Shown here piece after piece: positions 8,831 to 17,121 of a stretch of DNA of 64,000 nucleotides. Each line of letters starts with the position of its first letter. Position 1 is the first letter of the stretch. The translations under genes were made by a program, and so were the position numbers. A model generated the notes under the pieces. It was not told the DNA's origin, ran no database searches, and saw only the letters and a list, made by a program, of their open reading frames with translations. Location: contig JAGOBF010000010.1 in NCBI GenBank assembly GCA_017983515.1, positions 56,591 through 120,590 on the forward strand. The letters run 5' to 3'. Source of the DNA: Promineifilum sp. GTDB taxonomy: Bacteria; Chloroflexota; Anaerolineae; Promineifilales; Promineifilaceae.

Positions 8831-9471
8831 TGCTCGTCGGCGATTGTCCGCAGCACGGCGCGCACCGGGCTGCCGTCGCCGCCCAGGATTTTGAGCGGGA
8901 AGGCGACCAGCTCGTACAGGCCATCGGGCACGTCGGTCAGGTCCAGCCCTTCCAGGATGAGAATGTGGTTGCGTTGCAGGGCATGGTGGCCGGCCAGTGT
9001 TTTGCTGTTCGGCTCATCCATCGACGGCGCGTCGGCGCCGTAGAGGACGATGCCCAGCGTGCCCAGATAGTCGGCCAACTCCGGGCTGGGATGCACAAAT
9101 TCGGTGTGGAACAAGCGCGGGTCGGCTGCGCTGGCGCCAGACCTCACCAGCAAGCGGGGCGCGCGACCCAGATCATAGCCGGCGAAGTCGCCCGGCACGA
9201 GCGGGCCGGACTCGCGACTTACGGTGACTACCTGGGCCAGGCCCCAGTAGACGGCCGGATCGACCTGCTCCAACGTCTGACCGTCTTCAGTAAAATGGTA
9301 GGGCGCATCGACGTGGGTGCCGGTGTGGGCGCTGAAGGCCAGGGTCGTCACATTGACGGTGTCGCCCTTGGCCAGGCTGCCGGTCGGCCGCAGTTCGAAC
9401 GGGGTATCCCCCGGCCACACGGCCATGCTCGCAAACAGCGTTCGGCTGATGTCGTAGAGTCGTACACTCAT
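8827..9471 (-). CDS. kynB: Kynurenine formamidase (cyclase family)
   Basis: This 214-aa protein belongs to the metal-dependent cyclase/KynB family, which hydrolyses N-formylkynurenine to kynurenine. The metal-binding motif HTGTHVDAPYHF is intact near residues 50-61, the N-terminus has the family pattern YDISRTL...WPGDTPF, and the C-terminal segment GLDLTDVPDGLYELVAFPLKI is typical. The ATG at 9471 gives the normal length; longer frames would only add upstream promoter sequence. AGGAG lies at 9484-9488, 12 nt away. It is followed by kynU with an ATGA overlap. No tryptophan dioxygenase gene (kynA) is in the window. Confidence 0.92.
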   Translation of the reverse strand: MSVRLYDISRTLFASMAVWPGDTPFELRPTGSLAKGDTVNVTTLAFSAHTGTHVDAPYHFTEDGQTLEQVDPAVYWGLAQVVTVSRESGPLVPGDFAGYDLGRAPRLLVRSGASAADPRLFHTEFVHPSPELADYLGTLGIVLYGADAPSMDEPNSKTLAGHHALQRNHILILEGLDLTDVPDGLYELVAFPLKILGGDGSPVRAVLRTIADEQ

Positions 9472-9511
9472 CGTTAAATTGCTCTCCTGGAAAGATGATA
9501 GACTAAGGCTG

Positions 9512-9540
9512 AGTATAGATACCGCCCGACGCCGTGTCAA
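9512..9540 (-). promoter_or_regulatory. Sigma-70 type promoter of kynB-kynU
   Basis: On the minus strand a perfect -35 TTGACA (9540-9535) is followed after 17 bp by TATACT (9517-9512). The predicted transcript starts about 30-35 nt before the kynB ATG. Confidence 0.75.
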
Positions 9541-9589
9541 TCCGAGTGATATGGGACGAAACCGCCATCTGTGGCAAAATAGCGGCCAG

Positions 9590-11401
9590 ATGATCAAATC
9601 GAGTACGCGATCCCTATGGCTGGTGGCGGCGTTGCTGGCGCTGGCCGGCATGGTTCTGGCTGTTATGGCGCAAGGGGCAGGCCGGACCTTTCTCCCGGCT
9701 GTCCTGCGCGGTCAGGCGTCGGCCGGCGCGCCGCTGGTGAAGATCAATTTCCAGCCCAGCGCGGCCGACGTGCCGCCCGGCTATCTGCCGGACAGCGGCG
9801 CGACCTTTGCCAACCGCGGCAATGGCTTTACCTATGGCTGGAACGCCGACAACAGCGCCACCACACGTGAGCGCAATTCGCCCCTGGCCCCCGACCAGCG
9901 GTACGACACGCTGATCCATTTGCAAAAGGTCGACAACCCGGACGCCGTCTGGGAGATCTCGCTGGCGCCGGGCATCTATGATATCTATGCCGTGGCCGGC
10001 GATCCCGAAGCTTTTAACGGCTACATGCACAGTCTGGCCGAGGGGCAGGCGCTGGTCGATGGCGCTCCGGCCGATGGGCGACGATTCGTCGTTGGCACAG
10101 CCACAGCCGTAACAGTCACGGACGGCCGCCTAACGATTCGCAGTGGGCCGCGGGCCGATAATAACAAGTTAAACTTCATCGAAATTTATCAGATCGCCGT
10201 GTTGCCGACGCCCACGCCCACCCCGACCCAGACGCCAGGCATGGTGGAATTTCGCGGCCTGTGGGTGACGCGATTCGACTGGACGCGCTCGAATTCGCCG
10301 GCCGACCCGGCCAAAATCGACGAGATCGTGGACAACGCGGCCGATGCAGGCTTCAACGCCATCCTGTTCCAGGTGCGCGCGTCGGCCGATGCTTACTACG
10401 CGCCCGGCCTGGAGCCGTGGGCGCAGCGGGTGAGCGGTGGCGCATACGGCCAGGCCCCGTCGCCCTTCTGGGACCCGCTGGCCTACTTTGTTAACCGGGC
10501 CCACGCGCGCGGCTTGCAGTTGCATGCCTACATCAACGTCTACCCGATCTGGGATAATTGCACCAATCCGCCGCCAATGGTGGCCCCGACGCCGTTCTAT
10601 TACCTGCTGCAAAGCGCCCACGGCACGACCGACGGCAAGCTGAACGGTACGCAATGGACGACGCTGGGCCAGGTCTCCTGCTCGGAATACCTTTACGCTT
10701 CCCCCGCTTCGACCCAGGTGCGGGCGCGGGTGAAGTCGGTCGCCGCCGATCTGGTGACGCGCTACGACATTGACGGCATCCACCTGGATCGCGTCCGTTA
10801 CGCGGGCCGCAATACGTCCTGTGACCCGGTCAGCGCGACGATGTATGGCGCGCCGTGCTTTACGTCCGGCGGCGCATCGTATGAGGATTGGCAGCGGCAA
10901 CAGGTCAATACGCTGGTGCGCGAAATCTATGAAGAGGTGATCGTGCCCGCCGATCGGGGAGTGTGGCTGAGCGCGGCCGTCTGGGCCACCTATCAGGATA
11001 AGTGGGGCTGGGGTTATAGCCAGGGATACCGCGATTACTATCAAGATTCGCAGGGCTGGGCCAAGGGCGGCTACATTGATGCTCTAATGCCGATGATCTA
11101 CTCCTATACCCAGCCGGCGGACAAGAACCCGTTTCCTCTGGAGCGCTGGCGTATTCTGGCCGCCGATCACCAGGCCAATCGGGGCGATCGCTACGTCGTT
11201 CCCGGCATTGGGGCCATCGGCCCCGGTCTGCTGTCGTTCGACGACATTGTCCAGCGGATCAACGCGGCGCGCGAGCTGGGCACGGCCGGCCACGCCCTCT
11301 ACTCTTACAGCGCCTTGCTTGCCAACAACTACTTCGACGATTTTGCCGCCGGCCCCTATGCCGTACCCGCCGCCGTGCCCCAATTGCCCTGGCATGACTG
11401 A
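9590..11401 (+). CDS. Secreted GHL10-type glycosyl hydrolase-like protein with N-terminal beta module
   Basis: This 603-aa exported protein starts with a signal peptide (about residues 1-32, SLWLVAALLALAGMVLAVMA). Residues about 50-195 form a malectin/carbohydrate-binding-like beta module (KINFQPSAADVPPGYLPDSG onward). After a Pro/Thr linker (PTPTPTPTQTPG) comes a glycosyl-hydrolase-like 10 (DUF187) TIM-barrel from about residue 217 (EFRGLWVTRFDW, FNAILFQVRASADAYY, GLQLHAYINVYP, IDGIHLDRVRY). GHL10 proteins are thought to act on cell-surface polysaccharide, but the substrate is unknown. The ATG at 9590 puts the signal peptide at the N-terminus; ATG 9551 is also in frame. It overlaps the next glycosyltransferase gene by 8 nt and opens the envelope polysaccharide locus. 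Confidence 0.88.
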   Translation: MIKSSTRSLWLVAALLALAGMVLAVMAQGAGRTFLPAVLRGQASAGAPLVKINFQPSAADVPPGYLPDSGATFANRGNGFTYGWNADNSATTRERNSPLAPDQRYDTLIHLQKVDNPDAVWEISLAPGIYDIYAVAGDPEAFNGYMHSLAEGQALVDGAPADGRRFVVGTATAVTVTDGRLTIRSGPRADNNKLNFIEIYQIAVLPTPTPTPTQTPGMVEFRGLWVTRFDWTRSNSPADPAKIDEIVDNAADAGFNAILFQVRASADAYYAPGLEPWAQRVSGGAYGQAPSPFWDPLAYFVNRAHARGLQLHAYINVYPIWDNCTNPPPMVAPTPFYYLLQSAHGTTDGKLNGTQWTTLGQVSCSEYLYASPASTQVRARVKSVAADLVTRYDIDGIHLDRVRYAGRNTSCDPVSATMYGAPCFTSGGASYEDWQRQQVNTLVREIYEEVIVPADRGVWLSAAVWATYQDKWGWGYSQGYRDYYQDSQGWAKGGYIDALMPMIYSYTQPADKNPFPLERWRILAADHQANRGDRYVVPGIGAIGPGLLSFDDIVQRINAARELGTAGHALYSYSALLANNYFDDFAAGPYAVPAAVPQLPWHD

Positions 11402-12926
11402 CGGCCGTCTCCGCTCGATGACCCAGGACAACCCCGACAATGACCGGCTGACTGAACTCCGGCAGCGCGAAACGCTGCGGGAGTATGTGTTTACTTCGCG
11501 CGTGCCGGTTGTGGGTGGTTGGGTGGCCCGCGCGCGCGAACTCTGGAACGGCGTGGCGACGAAGTGGCAGGCCCGGCCGGTGATGGAGCAGCAGTCGGCG
11601 TTCAACCGGGCGCTGGTTGACTGGCTGGAACGGCCGGCGGGCTTGGCCGAGCTGGATGACCTGTTCGCCCACGCCGACCGCGGGCAGACCCGTCTCAATC
11701 GTGCCACCAGCCGGTTGACGCTCGACAGAGTCAATTTTGACCGCCCTCAGCATGGCGGCCGTCCCAAGATCGCCTACTTCAGCCCTCTGCCGCCCGCCCG
11801 CAGCGGCATCGCCGACTACAGCGCCGAACTGCTGCCGTATCTGGCCGAGAGGGCCGACGTCACGTTGTTCGCCGATGATCCCTCAGCTGTCACCCTGTCC
11901 GGCTTTATCAGCCGGCCCGCGTGCGATTTTCCGTCGTGCCATGCCGATTACGATCTGCCGCTCTACCAGATGGGTAACAGCGACCAGCACGAAACGGTCT
12001 ACACGATGCTGCGACAATATCCTGGCGTCGTGGTGCTGCACGATTATTTTTTGCATCACTTTATCCGGCATCGAACCATCGGGCGGGGTGACTGGACGGG
12101 CTACGGGGTGGAGATGGGCTACGCGCTGGGGCATGAGGGCCGCCGTCTGGCTCGCGCCGTACATCGCGAACGGGCCGAGGCGCCGCTATTCGACGCGCCT
12201 CTCAATCAACGGGTGATTGACGCGGCCCTGGGCATAATCGTCCACAGCCGGTTCGCGGCCGAGCGCGTGCGGCGCTACCGGCCTGACGTTCCCCTGGCGG
12301 TCATTCCCGCCTTGGTTGAACCCCATGCCGGCGTTTCGTTGCGCTCTAGATTAAACCTGCCGGAGGATGCCGTGCTGTTCGGCAGCTTCGGCCAAATGAC
12401 TCCCGGGAAGCGTATTGACGCGGCGCTAGGCGCGTTCCGCGACGCGCGACGGTCGTCGCCCCAAGCTCACTATTTGCTGGTGGGCGAGGCGCTGCCCGGC
12501 GTTGATCTGGCCGGGTTACTGGCCGCGCCGGAACTGAACGGCGTGGTTCATCACGTCGGCTATGTGGCCGAGCTGGCTGAGTTCATCAACTGGATCCACA
12601 CCGTCGATGTTGTTGTCAATTTGCGGCAGCCGACGGCGGGGGAGACATCGGCCGTCGCGCTGCGCGCCCTGGCCGCCGGCCGGCCGCTCATCGTCTACGA
12701 CCACGGCTGGTACAGCGAGCTGCCTGATGCGGCCGCGCTGAAGGTTCCGCCGGGCGACGAGGCTGCCTTGCGGCAGGCGATGACCGCGCTGGCCCACTCG
12801 GCCGAACGACGGCGCGCGATGGGGCGAGCCGGCCGCGAATACGTCCGCGACTTTTGCGCGCCGGAGCGAGTCGCCCAGGCCTACCTGGCGTTTCTGCAAA
12901 CCGTGATGGAGCCGGCCCGTGTTTAG
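11394..12926 (+). CDS. GT4 glycosyltransferase with N-terminal helical VPxxG module
   Basis: This 510-aa GT-B glycosyltransferase has an N-terminal helical region of about 110 residues before the catalytic part. That region contains RVPVVGGWVARARELWN and MEQQSAFNRALVDWLE, a module also seen in the proteins at 15142 and 16518. The catalytic part begins with IAYFSPLPPARSGIADYSAELL and ends with a nucleotide-sugar domain (FGQMTPGKRID, QPTAGETSAVALRALAAGRPLIVYD). The ATG at 11394 overlaps the GHL10 stop; ATG 11418 is equally possible. The donor sugar is unknown. It sits in a tightly packed operon and overlaps the next gene by 8 nt. Confidence 0.86.
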   Translation: MTDGRLRSMTQDNPDNDRLTELRQRETLREYVFTSRVPVVGGWVARARELWNGVATKWQARPVMEQQSAFNRALVDWLERPAGLAELDDLFAHADRGQTRLNRATSRLTLDRVNFDRPQHGGRPKIAYFSPLPPARSGIADYSAELLPYLAERADVTLFADDPSAVTLSGFISRPACDFPSCHADYDLPLYQMGNSDQHETVYTMLRQYPGVVVLHDYFLHHFIRHRTIGRGDWTGYGVEMGYALGHEGRRLARAVHRERAEAPLFDAPLNQRVIDAALGIIVHSRFAAERVRRYRPDVPLAVIPALVEPHAGVSLRSRLNLPEDAVLFGSFGQMTPGKRIDAALGAFRDARRSSPQAHYLLVGEALPGVDLAGLLAAPELNGVVHHVGYVAELAEFINWIHTVDVVVNLRQPTAGETSAVALRALAAGRPLIVYDHGWYSELPDAAALKVPPGDEAALRQAMTALAHSAERRRAMGRAGREYVRDFCAPERVAQAYLAFLQTVMEPARV

Positions 12927-15099
12927 TGGGCTGGCCTTGTTGTTGATGGTCGTGTCGTCCGCTTTTCTGGGCGGGATGCTGGTTCGGCGTTTTCTGCCGC
13001 GCGGTGCGCCTTGGAATCTGGCTCTCGTGTTCGCGGCCTTGACGCTGGGAATCATCGGGATGGGCTGGCTGGCCCTTGTCCTGGCGGAGTTGGGTCTCTT
13101 CAACGCAGGGATGGTACTCGCGCTGACCGCGGTGCTGGGGGCCGCCTTGCTCGTCAGGCGGCGGCCGTCCGCGCTCGCCCCCGAGCCGGACGTTCAACCG
13201 CAGTCCAGTGAACGGTGGGCGACCTGGGAGCGCGTGATGCTGGTAATCTGGCTGGCGACCGCGCTCTGGCTCTTTTTCCGGCCGCACGAATATATCGCGG
13301 GGGCGGCTGACGCCGGGGTCTACGTCAGCCTGGGGGCGGAGATAGCGCAGCACGGCAGCTTTCGTATCGTCGATGAGGCGCTGGCCGCCCTGTCGCCGCC
13401 GATGCGGTCGGCCGTGTTGCGCCCACTACCCAACACCCCCTTCGCTGCGTCCTATTACTTGCCGGGCTTCTACGTAACCGACGAGGCCGCCGGCCGGTTG
13501 ACGCCGCAATTTTACCCGCTGCACCCGGTCTTGCAGGCGGTAGCCTTCGGCGTTGCGGGCGGGGGCGCAGACGGCGTGGACGCAGACGGCGTAGACGCGG
13601 CGCTGCTGCTGACTGGGCTGTGGATGCTGCTGGGCACGTTGGCCGTTTATCTAACGGCGCGGGACGTGGGTGGGCCGGTGGTCGGAGCGCTGGCGCTGGC
13701 CGGACTTTCGCTCTCGGCGCTGCAAGTGTGGTTCGGCCGCTATCCGACCAGTGAAGCCCTGACGCAGTTCCTGTTGTGGGCCGGCATCTGGAGCGGTGGA
13801 CGGTGGCTGGAAGAGCGCCGGCCGGGCGCGTTGTGGGCTTTCGCCGCCGGTTGCGCCTTCGGAGCCGTCTTTCTGGTACGCATCGACAGCCTGATCCTCC
13901 TGCCCATTTTCGCGCTCGTCCTGCTGTGGCGCTGGCTGCGCGGCTGGCGGCGGATCGATAGCTGGTTCGCCGTACCGTTCGTGGGGCTGGTGTTCCATTC
14001 CCTTCTGCACGGCCATTTTCTCAGCGCGCCCTATTTCTATGAGACAGTGGGCTACGGTTTTAGCCTGCTGGCGCGGCTCTGGCCGTTCCTGTTGGCAGGT
14101 CTCGTCGGCCTGGGGCTAGTGCTGCTTTGGTTGCCGCAGCGGGTCGGCCGTTTTCGCGCCCCCGAGCGCGCGCAGCGGCTTGTCCTCTACGGATTGCTCA
14201 GCGCGTGGGTCGGGTACGCGCTCTACGGCTGGTTTCTGCGGCCCGAACTCAACACGACCACCCTGCGGCCAGACATCTTCAGCGCCGGCCAAATCCCGGT
14301 CACGAATCACGAGAACTGGCTTCGACTGGGCTGGTATCTGACGCCGCTGGGCATCTGGCTGGGCGTTGTCGGGGCCGGTCTGATGCTGTGGCGCGTCAAC
14401 CGCCGGACGGTGCTGGTGCTGGCCCTTGGCCTCATGTTCTCCGGCGTCTATCTCTGGAACATCAGCGCCAACCCCCACCACGTCTACGTGATGCGACGCT
14501 ACGTGCCGGCCGTCGTGCCCTTCTTCACCCTGAGCGCGGCCTATCTGCTGGGCCACATCGGCTTCAGGCGCCTGGACTGGGGCACGGCTCGGCCTGCTGC
14601 CCTTCGCCGGGGGCCGTATCCGGCCGGCGCGCTCGTGGCCGCAGCTATCGCCGTGGTTTGGCTGGCGGGCGTCGGCTGGGCGGCGCGTGGCTTTGTGGGT
14701 CAGGTGGATTACGCTGGTCTTACGGCCCAGGTCGATGAGCTGGCCGCGAGTCTGCCGCAGGGGGCCGTCGTGCTTTTCAACGATCAGTCCCCGGTGGGCC
14801 AGGGCGACTTTTGGGGCACGCCGCTCAGGTTTATCTATGGCTACGACGTTTTTGCACTGCGGGAGACGCCGGAGGTTGTGTCGGCCGAGCTTGTTAAGTC
14901 CATCGAATCGTGGCAGAATACGGGGCATCCAGTCATTTGGGTCGGAGCGACGGATTGGCTGGACGCTCAAGGCCTGGCTTACACGACAATGCCGGTCATT
15001 TTGGAAACCGAACGCCTGGAAAGCAGCTACGAATTCAAACCACAGCGCGTCAACCCTGAGACCACGCAATTAATGTTGAGTTATATTGAGCGGCGATGA
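12919..15099 (+). CDS. Polytopic membrane protein, possible GT-C type glycosyltransferase
   Basis: This 726-aa protein has roughly 13-15 hydrophobic helices spread over residues 3-600 and a final soluble domain of about 125 residues. After the fourth helix comes a short extracytoplasmic loop with acidic residues (YIAGAADAGVYVSLG), the position where GT-C transferases keep their catalytic Asp. Later loops contain HHVYVMRRYVPAVVPFF. Its place between glycosyltransferases supports a role in transferring lipid-linked sugars at the membrane, but this is inference. The GTG start at 12919 overlaps the preceding gene by 8 nt. Around residues 216-226 a DGVDA pentapeptide is duplicated in tandem. Confidence 0.75.
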   Translation: MFSGLALLLMVVSSAFLGGMLVRRFLPRGAPWNLALVFAALTLGIIGMGWLALVLAELGLFNAGMVLALTAVLGAALLVRRRPSALAPEPDVQPQSSERWATWERVMLVIWLATALWLFFRPHEYIAGAADAGVYVSLGAEIAQHGSFRIVDEALAALSPPMRSAVLRPLPNTPFAASYYLPGFYVTDEAAGRLTPQFYPLHPVLQAVAFGVAGGGADGVDADGVDAALLLTGLWMLLGTLAVYLTARDVGGPVVGALALAGLSLSALQVWFGRYPTSEALTQFLLWAGIWSGGRWLEERRPGALWAFAAGCAFGAVFLVRIDSLILLPIFALVLLWRWLRGWRRIDSWFAVPFVGLVFHSLLHGHFLSAPYFYETVGYGFSLLARLWPFLLAGLVGLGLVLLWLPQRVGRFRAPERAQRLVLYGLLSAWVGYALYGWFLRPELNTTTLRPDIFSAGQIPVTNHENWLRLGWYLTPLGIWLGVVGAGLMLWRVNRRTVLVLALGLMFSGVYLWNISANPHHVYVMRRYVPAVVPFFTLSAAYLLGHIGFRRLDWGTARPAALRRGPYPAGALVAAAIAVVWLAGVGWAARGFVGQVDYAGLTAQVDELAASLPQGAVVLFNDQSPVGQGDFWGTPLRFIYGYDVFALRETPEVVSAELVKSIESWQNTGHPVIWVGATDWLDAQGLAYTTMPVILETERLESSYEFKPQRVNPETTQLMLSYIERR
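13568..13597 (+). repeat. Two-copy 15-bp tandem repeat inside the membrane protein gene
   Basis: Two adjacent 15-bp units (CAGACGGCGTGGACG and CAGACGGCGTAGACG) differ by one base and encode a duplicated D-G-V-D-A. The reading frame is kept. It looks like a simple replication-slippage duplication in a loop between helices. Confidence 0.7.
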
Positions 15100-15141
15100 T
15101 CAACGGTATGATCGTCACCAGCGCATAACAGCGCGAAGCGC

Positions 15142-16446
15142 ATGATCCCGAAGAATCTCATGGAACAGGATAAACCCGTTAACCCAACCATCAATCCGCC
15201 GCTCAAGTATTTTGAGCATCTGAATCGCGCGGCCTATCTGAATAACAATTTGCAATTGCCGGTCGCGGCTCGATCAAGCTCTGTCCCCCTGGTGGGGCCG
15301 CTGCTCGATCGGCTACGCGTCAAGGCGCATGAGTTGGTCGTTTATTATGTCAACCAACATGCCCTACGGCAGGCCGACGTAAATCTCCACCTGCTGCTGA
15401 TGGCCGCTGCCCTTCCCGAATCCACGACCGGCGGGCCACGACAACCGGCGGATTGGGATCCATCCAGAAGTCTTGGCGGCAAACCGTCGGCCGCCGACGA
15501 TCAGGCGACCTTGATGGACGTGGAAGCCGCTTACCGGCTATTGCTGGACAGCGAGATGGATGAGGAGTCCTGGAACTACTGGCAGGATCATCTAAAGAAA
15601 CACTACATTACTCGCGGCTACCTGGTCGATCAATTCCTGACCAAACCCGAGTTCCGGGCTGCGCAGGCGGCGCGGAATGCGCCACGTAGGGTGCAATTGC
15701 CAGACTTCCAGATATACGTACGGCTGAATGATAATTTCATCGGGGCGACGATTGATCGTTGGAAGCAGTATGAGCCGAACGTCAGCCAGGTTGTGTCGGG
15801 CCTGTTGTCGCGCGGCGCGACATTCATCGATGTGGGGGCCAACATCGGTTACTTTTCGTTGTTGGGCGCCTCGTGCGTCGGCCGCACGGGAAAGGTATTG
15901 TCATTTGAACCGAATCCGGCCAACTGCGATCTGCTGCGCATGAGCGCCGCCGCCAATGACTTTGAAGACGTGATCTCGGTGCACACGGTCGCTGTGGCCG
16001 AACGGAAAGGGCAGTTGCAGTTTACAACCCCCAGCATCGATAGCAACGGCCGCGTCGTTAATCCGGCCGAGGCGGAAAGGGGCACTGTGGACAATTGGAC
16101 GGTCGAGGCCGTCACCCTCGACGAGATGTTGGCCGACTGCCGCCGCGTGGACGTGATCAAAATAGACGTGGAGGGGGCCGAAGCGCGCGTCTGGCGCGGG
16201 ATGCAGGAGACCATTCGCCGCCACAAGCCGGTCATTACCTTCGAATTCTCGCCTGGGTTGCTGCGCCATACCAGCGAGGTTGATCCGGCCGAGTTCCTGC
16301 GCGAAGTCCAGTCCGTGTACGATCTGTTCATCATCTTGCAGACTGGCACGACGGCCGCCGTGCCGGACGCGATTGCGGATATCCTGAAAGCGCATGAAGA
16401 TTCGGGATTGTCCCACCTGGATATTCTGGCGAAGCCACGAAAGTAG
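15142..16446 (+). CDS. FkbM-family SAM-dependent methyltransferase with N-terminal accessory modules
   Basis: This 434-aa protein has three parts. Residues about 40-95 hold a helical module (VPLVGPLLDRLR, LVVYYVNQ) also present in neighbouring proteins. Residues about 130-175 (AYRLLLDSEMDEESWNYW, GYLVDQFLTKPEF) resemble DUF4214. From about residue 225 comes an FkbM methyltransferase (FIDVGANIGYFSLLGA as the SAM motif, LSFEPNPANC, and VDVIKIDVEGAEARVWRG). FkbM enzymes O-methylate sugars or other hydroxyls, so it probably decorates the exported glycan. The start may instead be ATG 15160. It lies 42 nt after the membrane protein gene. Confidence 0.88.
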   Translation: MIPKNLMEQDKPVNPTINPPLKYFEHLNRAAYLNNNLQLPVAARSSSVPLVGPLLDRLRVKAHELVVYYVNQHALRQADVNLHLLLMAAALPESTTGGPRQPADWDPSRSLGGKPSAADDQATLMDVEAAYRLLLDSEMDEESWNYWQDHLKKHYITRGYLVDQFLTKPEFRAAQAARNAPRRVQLPDFQIYVRLNDNFIGATIDRWKQYEPNVSQVVSGLLSRGATFIDVGANIGYFSLLGASCVGRTGKVLSFEPNPANCDLLRMSAAANDFEDVISVHTVAVAERKGQLQFTTPSIDSNGRVVNPAEAERGTVDNWTVEAVTLDEMLADCRRVDVIKIDVEGAEARVWRGMQETIRRHKPVITFEFSPGLLRHTSEVDPAEFLREVQSVYDLFIILQTGTTAAVPDAIADILKAHEDSGLSHLDILAKPRK

Positions 16447-16517
16447 GATGTTGATCATTCGCGCCGGCCGCTGTGAATAACATCATTCCGGAACTCGCAG
16501 TTTAAGAGTGCCCATCT

Positions 16518-17030
16518 ATGGAAGCAGAAGACGCTGGAAAAACCGACGAACAGCCCTGGCTCAGGATTCAGGATGAGCAGATCAGCTCCGAGGCGCTTGT
16601 GGCCGAGGTGCAGCGGCGTGTTGACCAGCGACGCGCCGAACTGGGAGTGACGCGCGTCCTGTTTCCCAAGTTCGGCCACATGTCCTCCTATCCTGAGCCG
16701 CCCGTGGAGAGTGGGGTCTATAATCCGGATTTGTATCACTATCTCAAGCAGGCCAACAGGAAGTCCACGCCCCAGCTCGAGCCTTTGCTGGTTCCTTCAC
16801 CCTCGACGAGAGTCCCCGTCTTCGGCCGCCTGTGGGGAATGGTGCGCGCCCAGTTTCACCAGCTTGTCCTGTTCTATGTGAACCGCAGCGTTAGCGACCA
16901 GAGTCAGTTGAACATCAACGTCGTCAGCGTGCTCAATGAGTTGACGCGCGTGAGCCAGGTCCAGCAAGAGGAAATCGACGATCTGCGCGCCGAGGTTCAA
17001 CGTCTGAAACAAGATCATCGTCATAGTTGA
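16518..17030 (+). CDS. Small helical protein with VPxxG module and C-terminal coiled coil
   Basis: This 170-aa protein has no recognised enzymatic domain. Residues about 95-145 (RVPVFGRLWGMVRAQFHQL, LFYVNRSVSDQSQLNIN) match the accessory module in the FkbM protein at 15142, and more weakly the glycosyltransferase at 11394. The C-terminus (about 145-167, QQEEIDDLRAEVQRLKQ) is a heptad-like coiled coil. No signal peptide is seen. It could be a stand-alone adaptor that brings polysaccharide enzymes together or to the membrane; this is inference from the shared module and position. The function is otherwise unknown. Confidence 0.72.
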   Translation: MEAEDAGKTDEQPWLRIQDEQISSEALVAEVQRRVDQRRAELGVTRVLFPKFGHMSSYPEPPVESGVYNPDLYHYLKQANRKSTPQLEPLLVPSPSTRVPVFGRLWGMVRAQFHQLVLFYVNRSVSDQSQLNINVVSVLNELTRVSQVQQEEIDDLRAEVQRLKQDHRHS

Positions 17031-17121
17031 GTCCATTGTTGCTCCTGACCGCCACTCCGCTCCCGTCTACGTCTGGGCCATCCGCTTATCGACGGCCGCG
17101 CCGCGTGGCTGAGGGCCGGCG

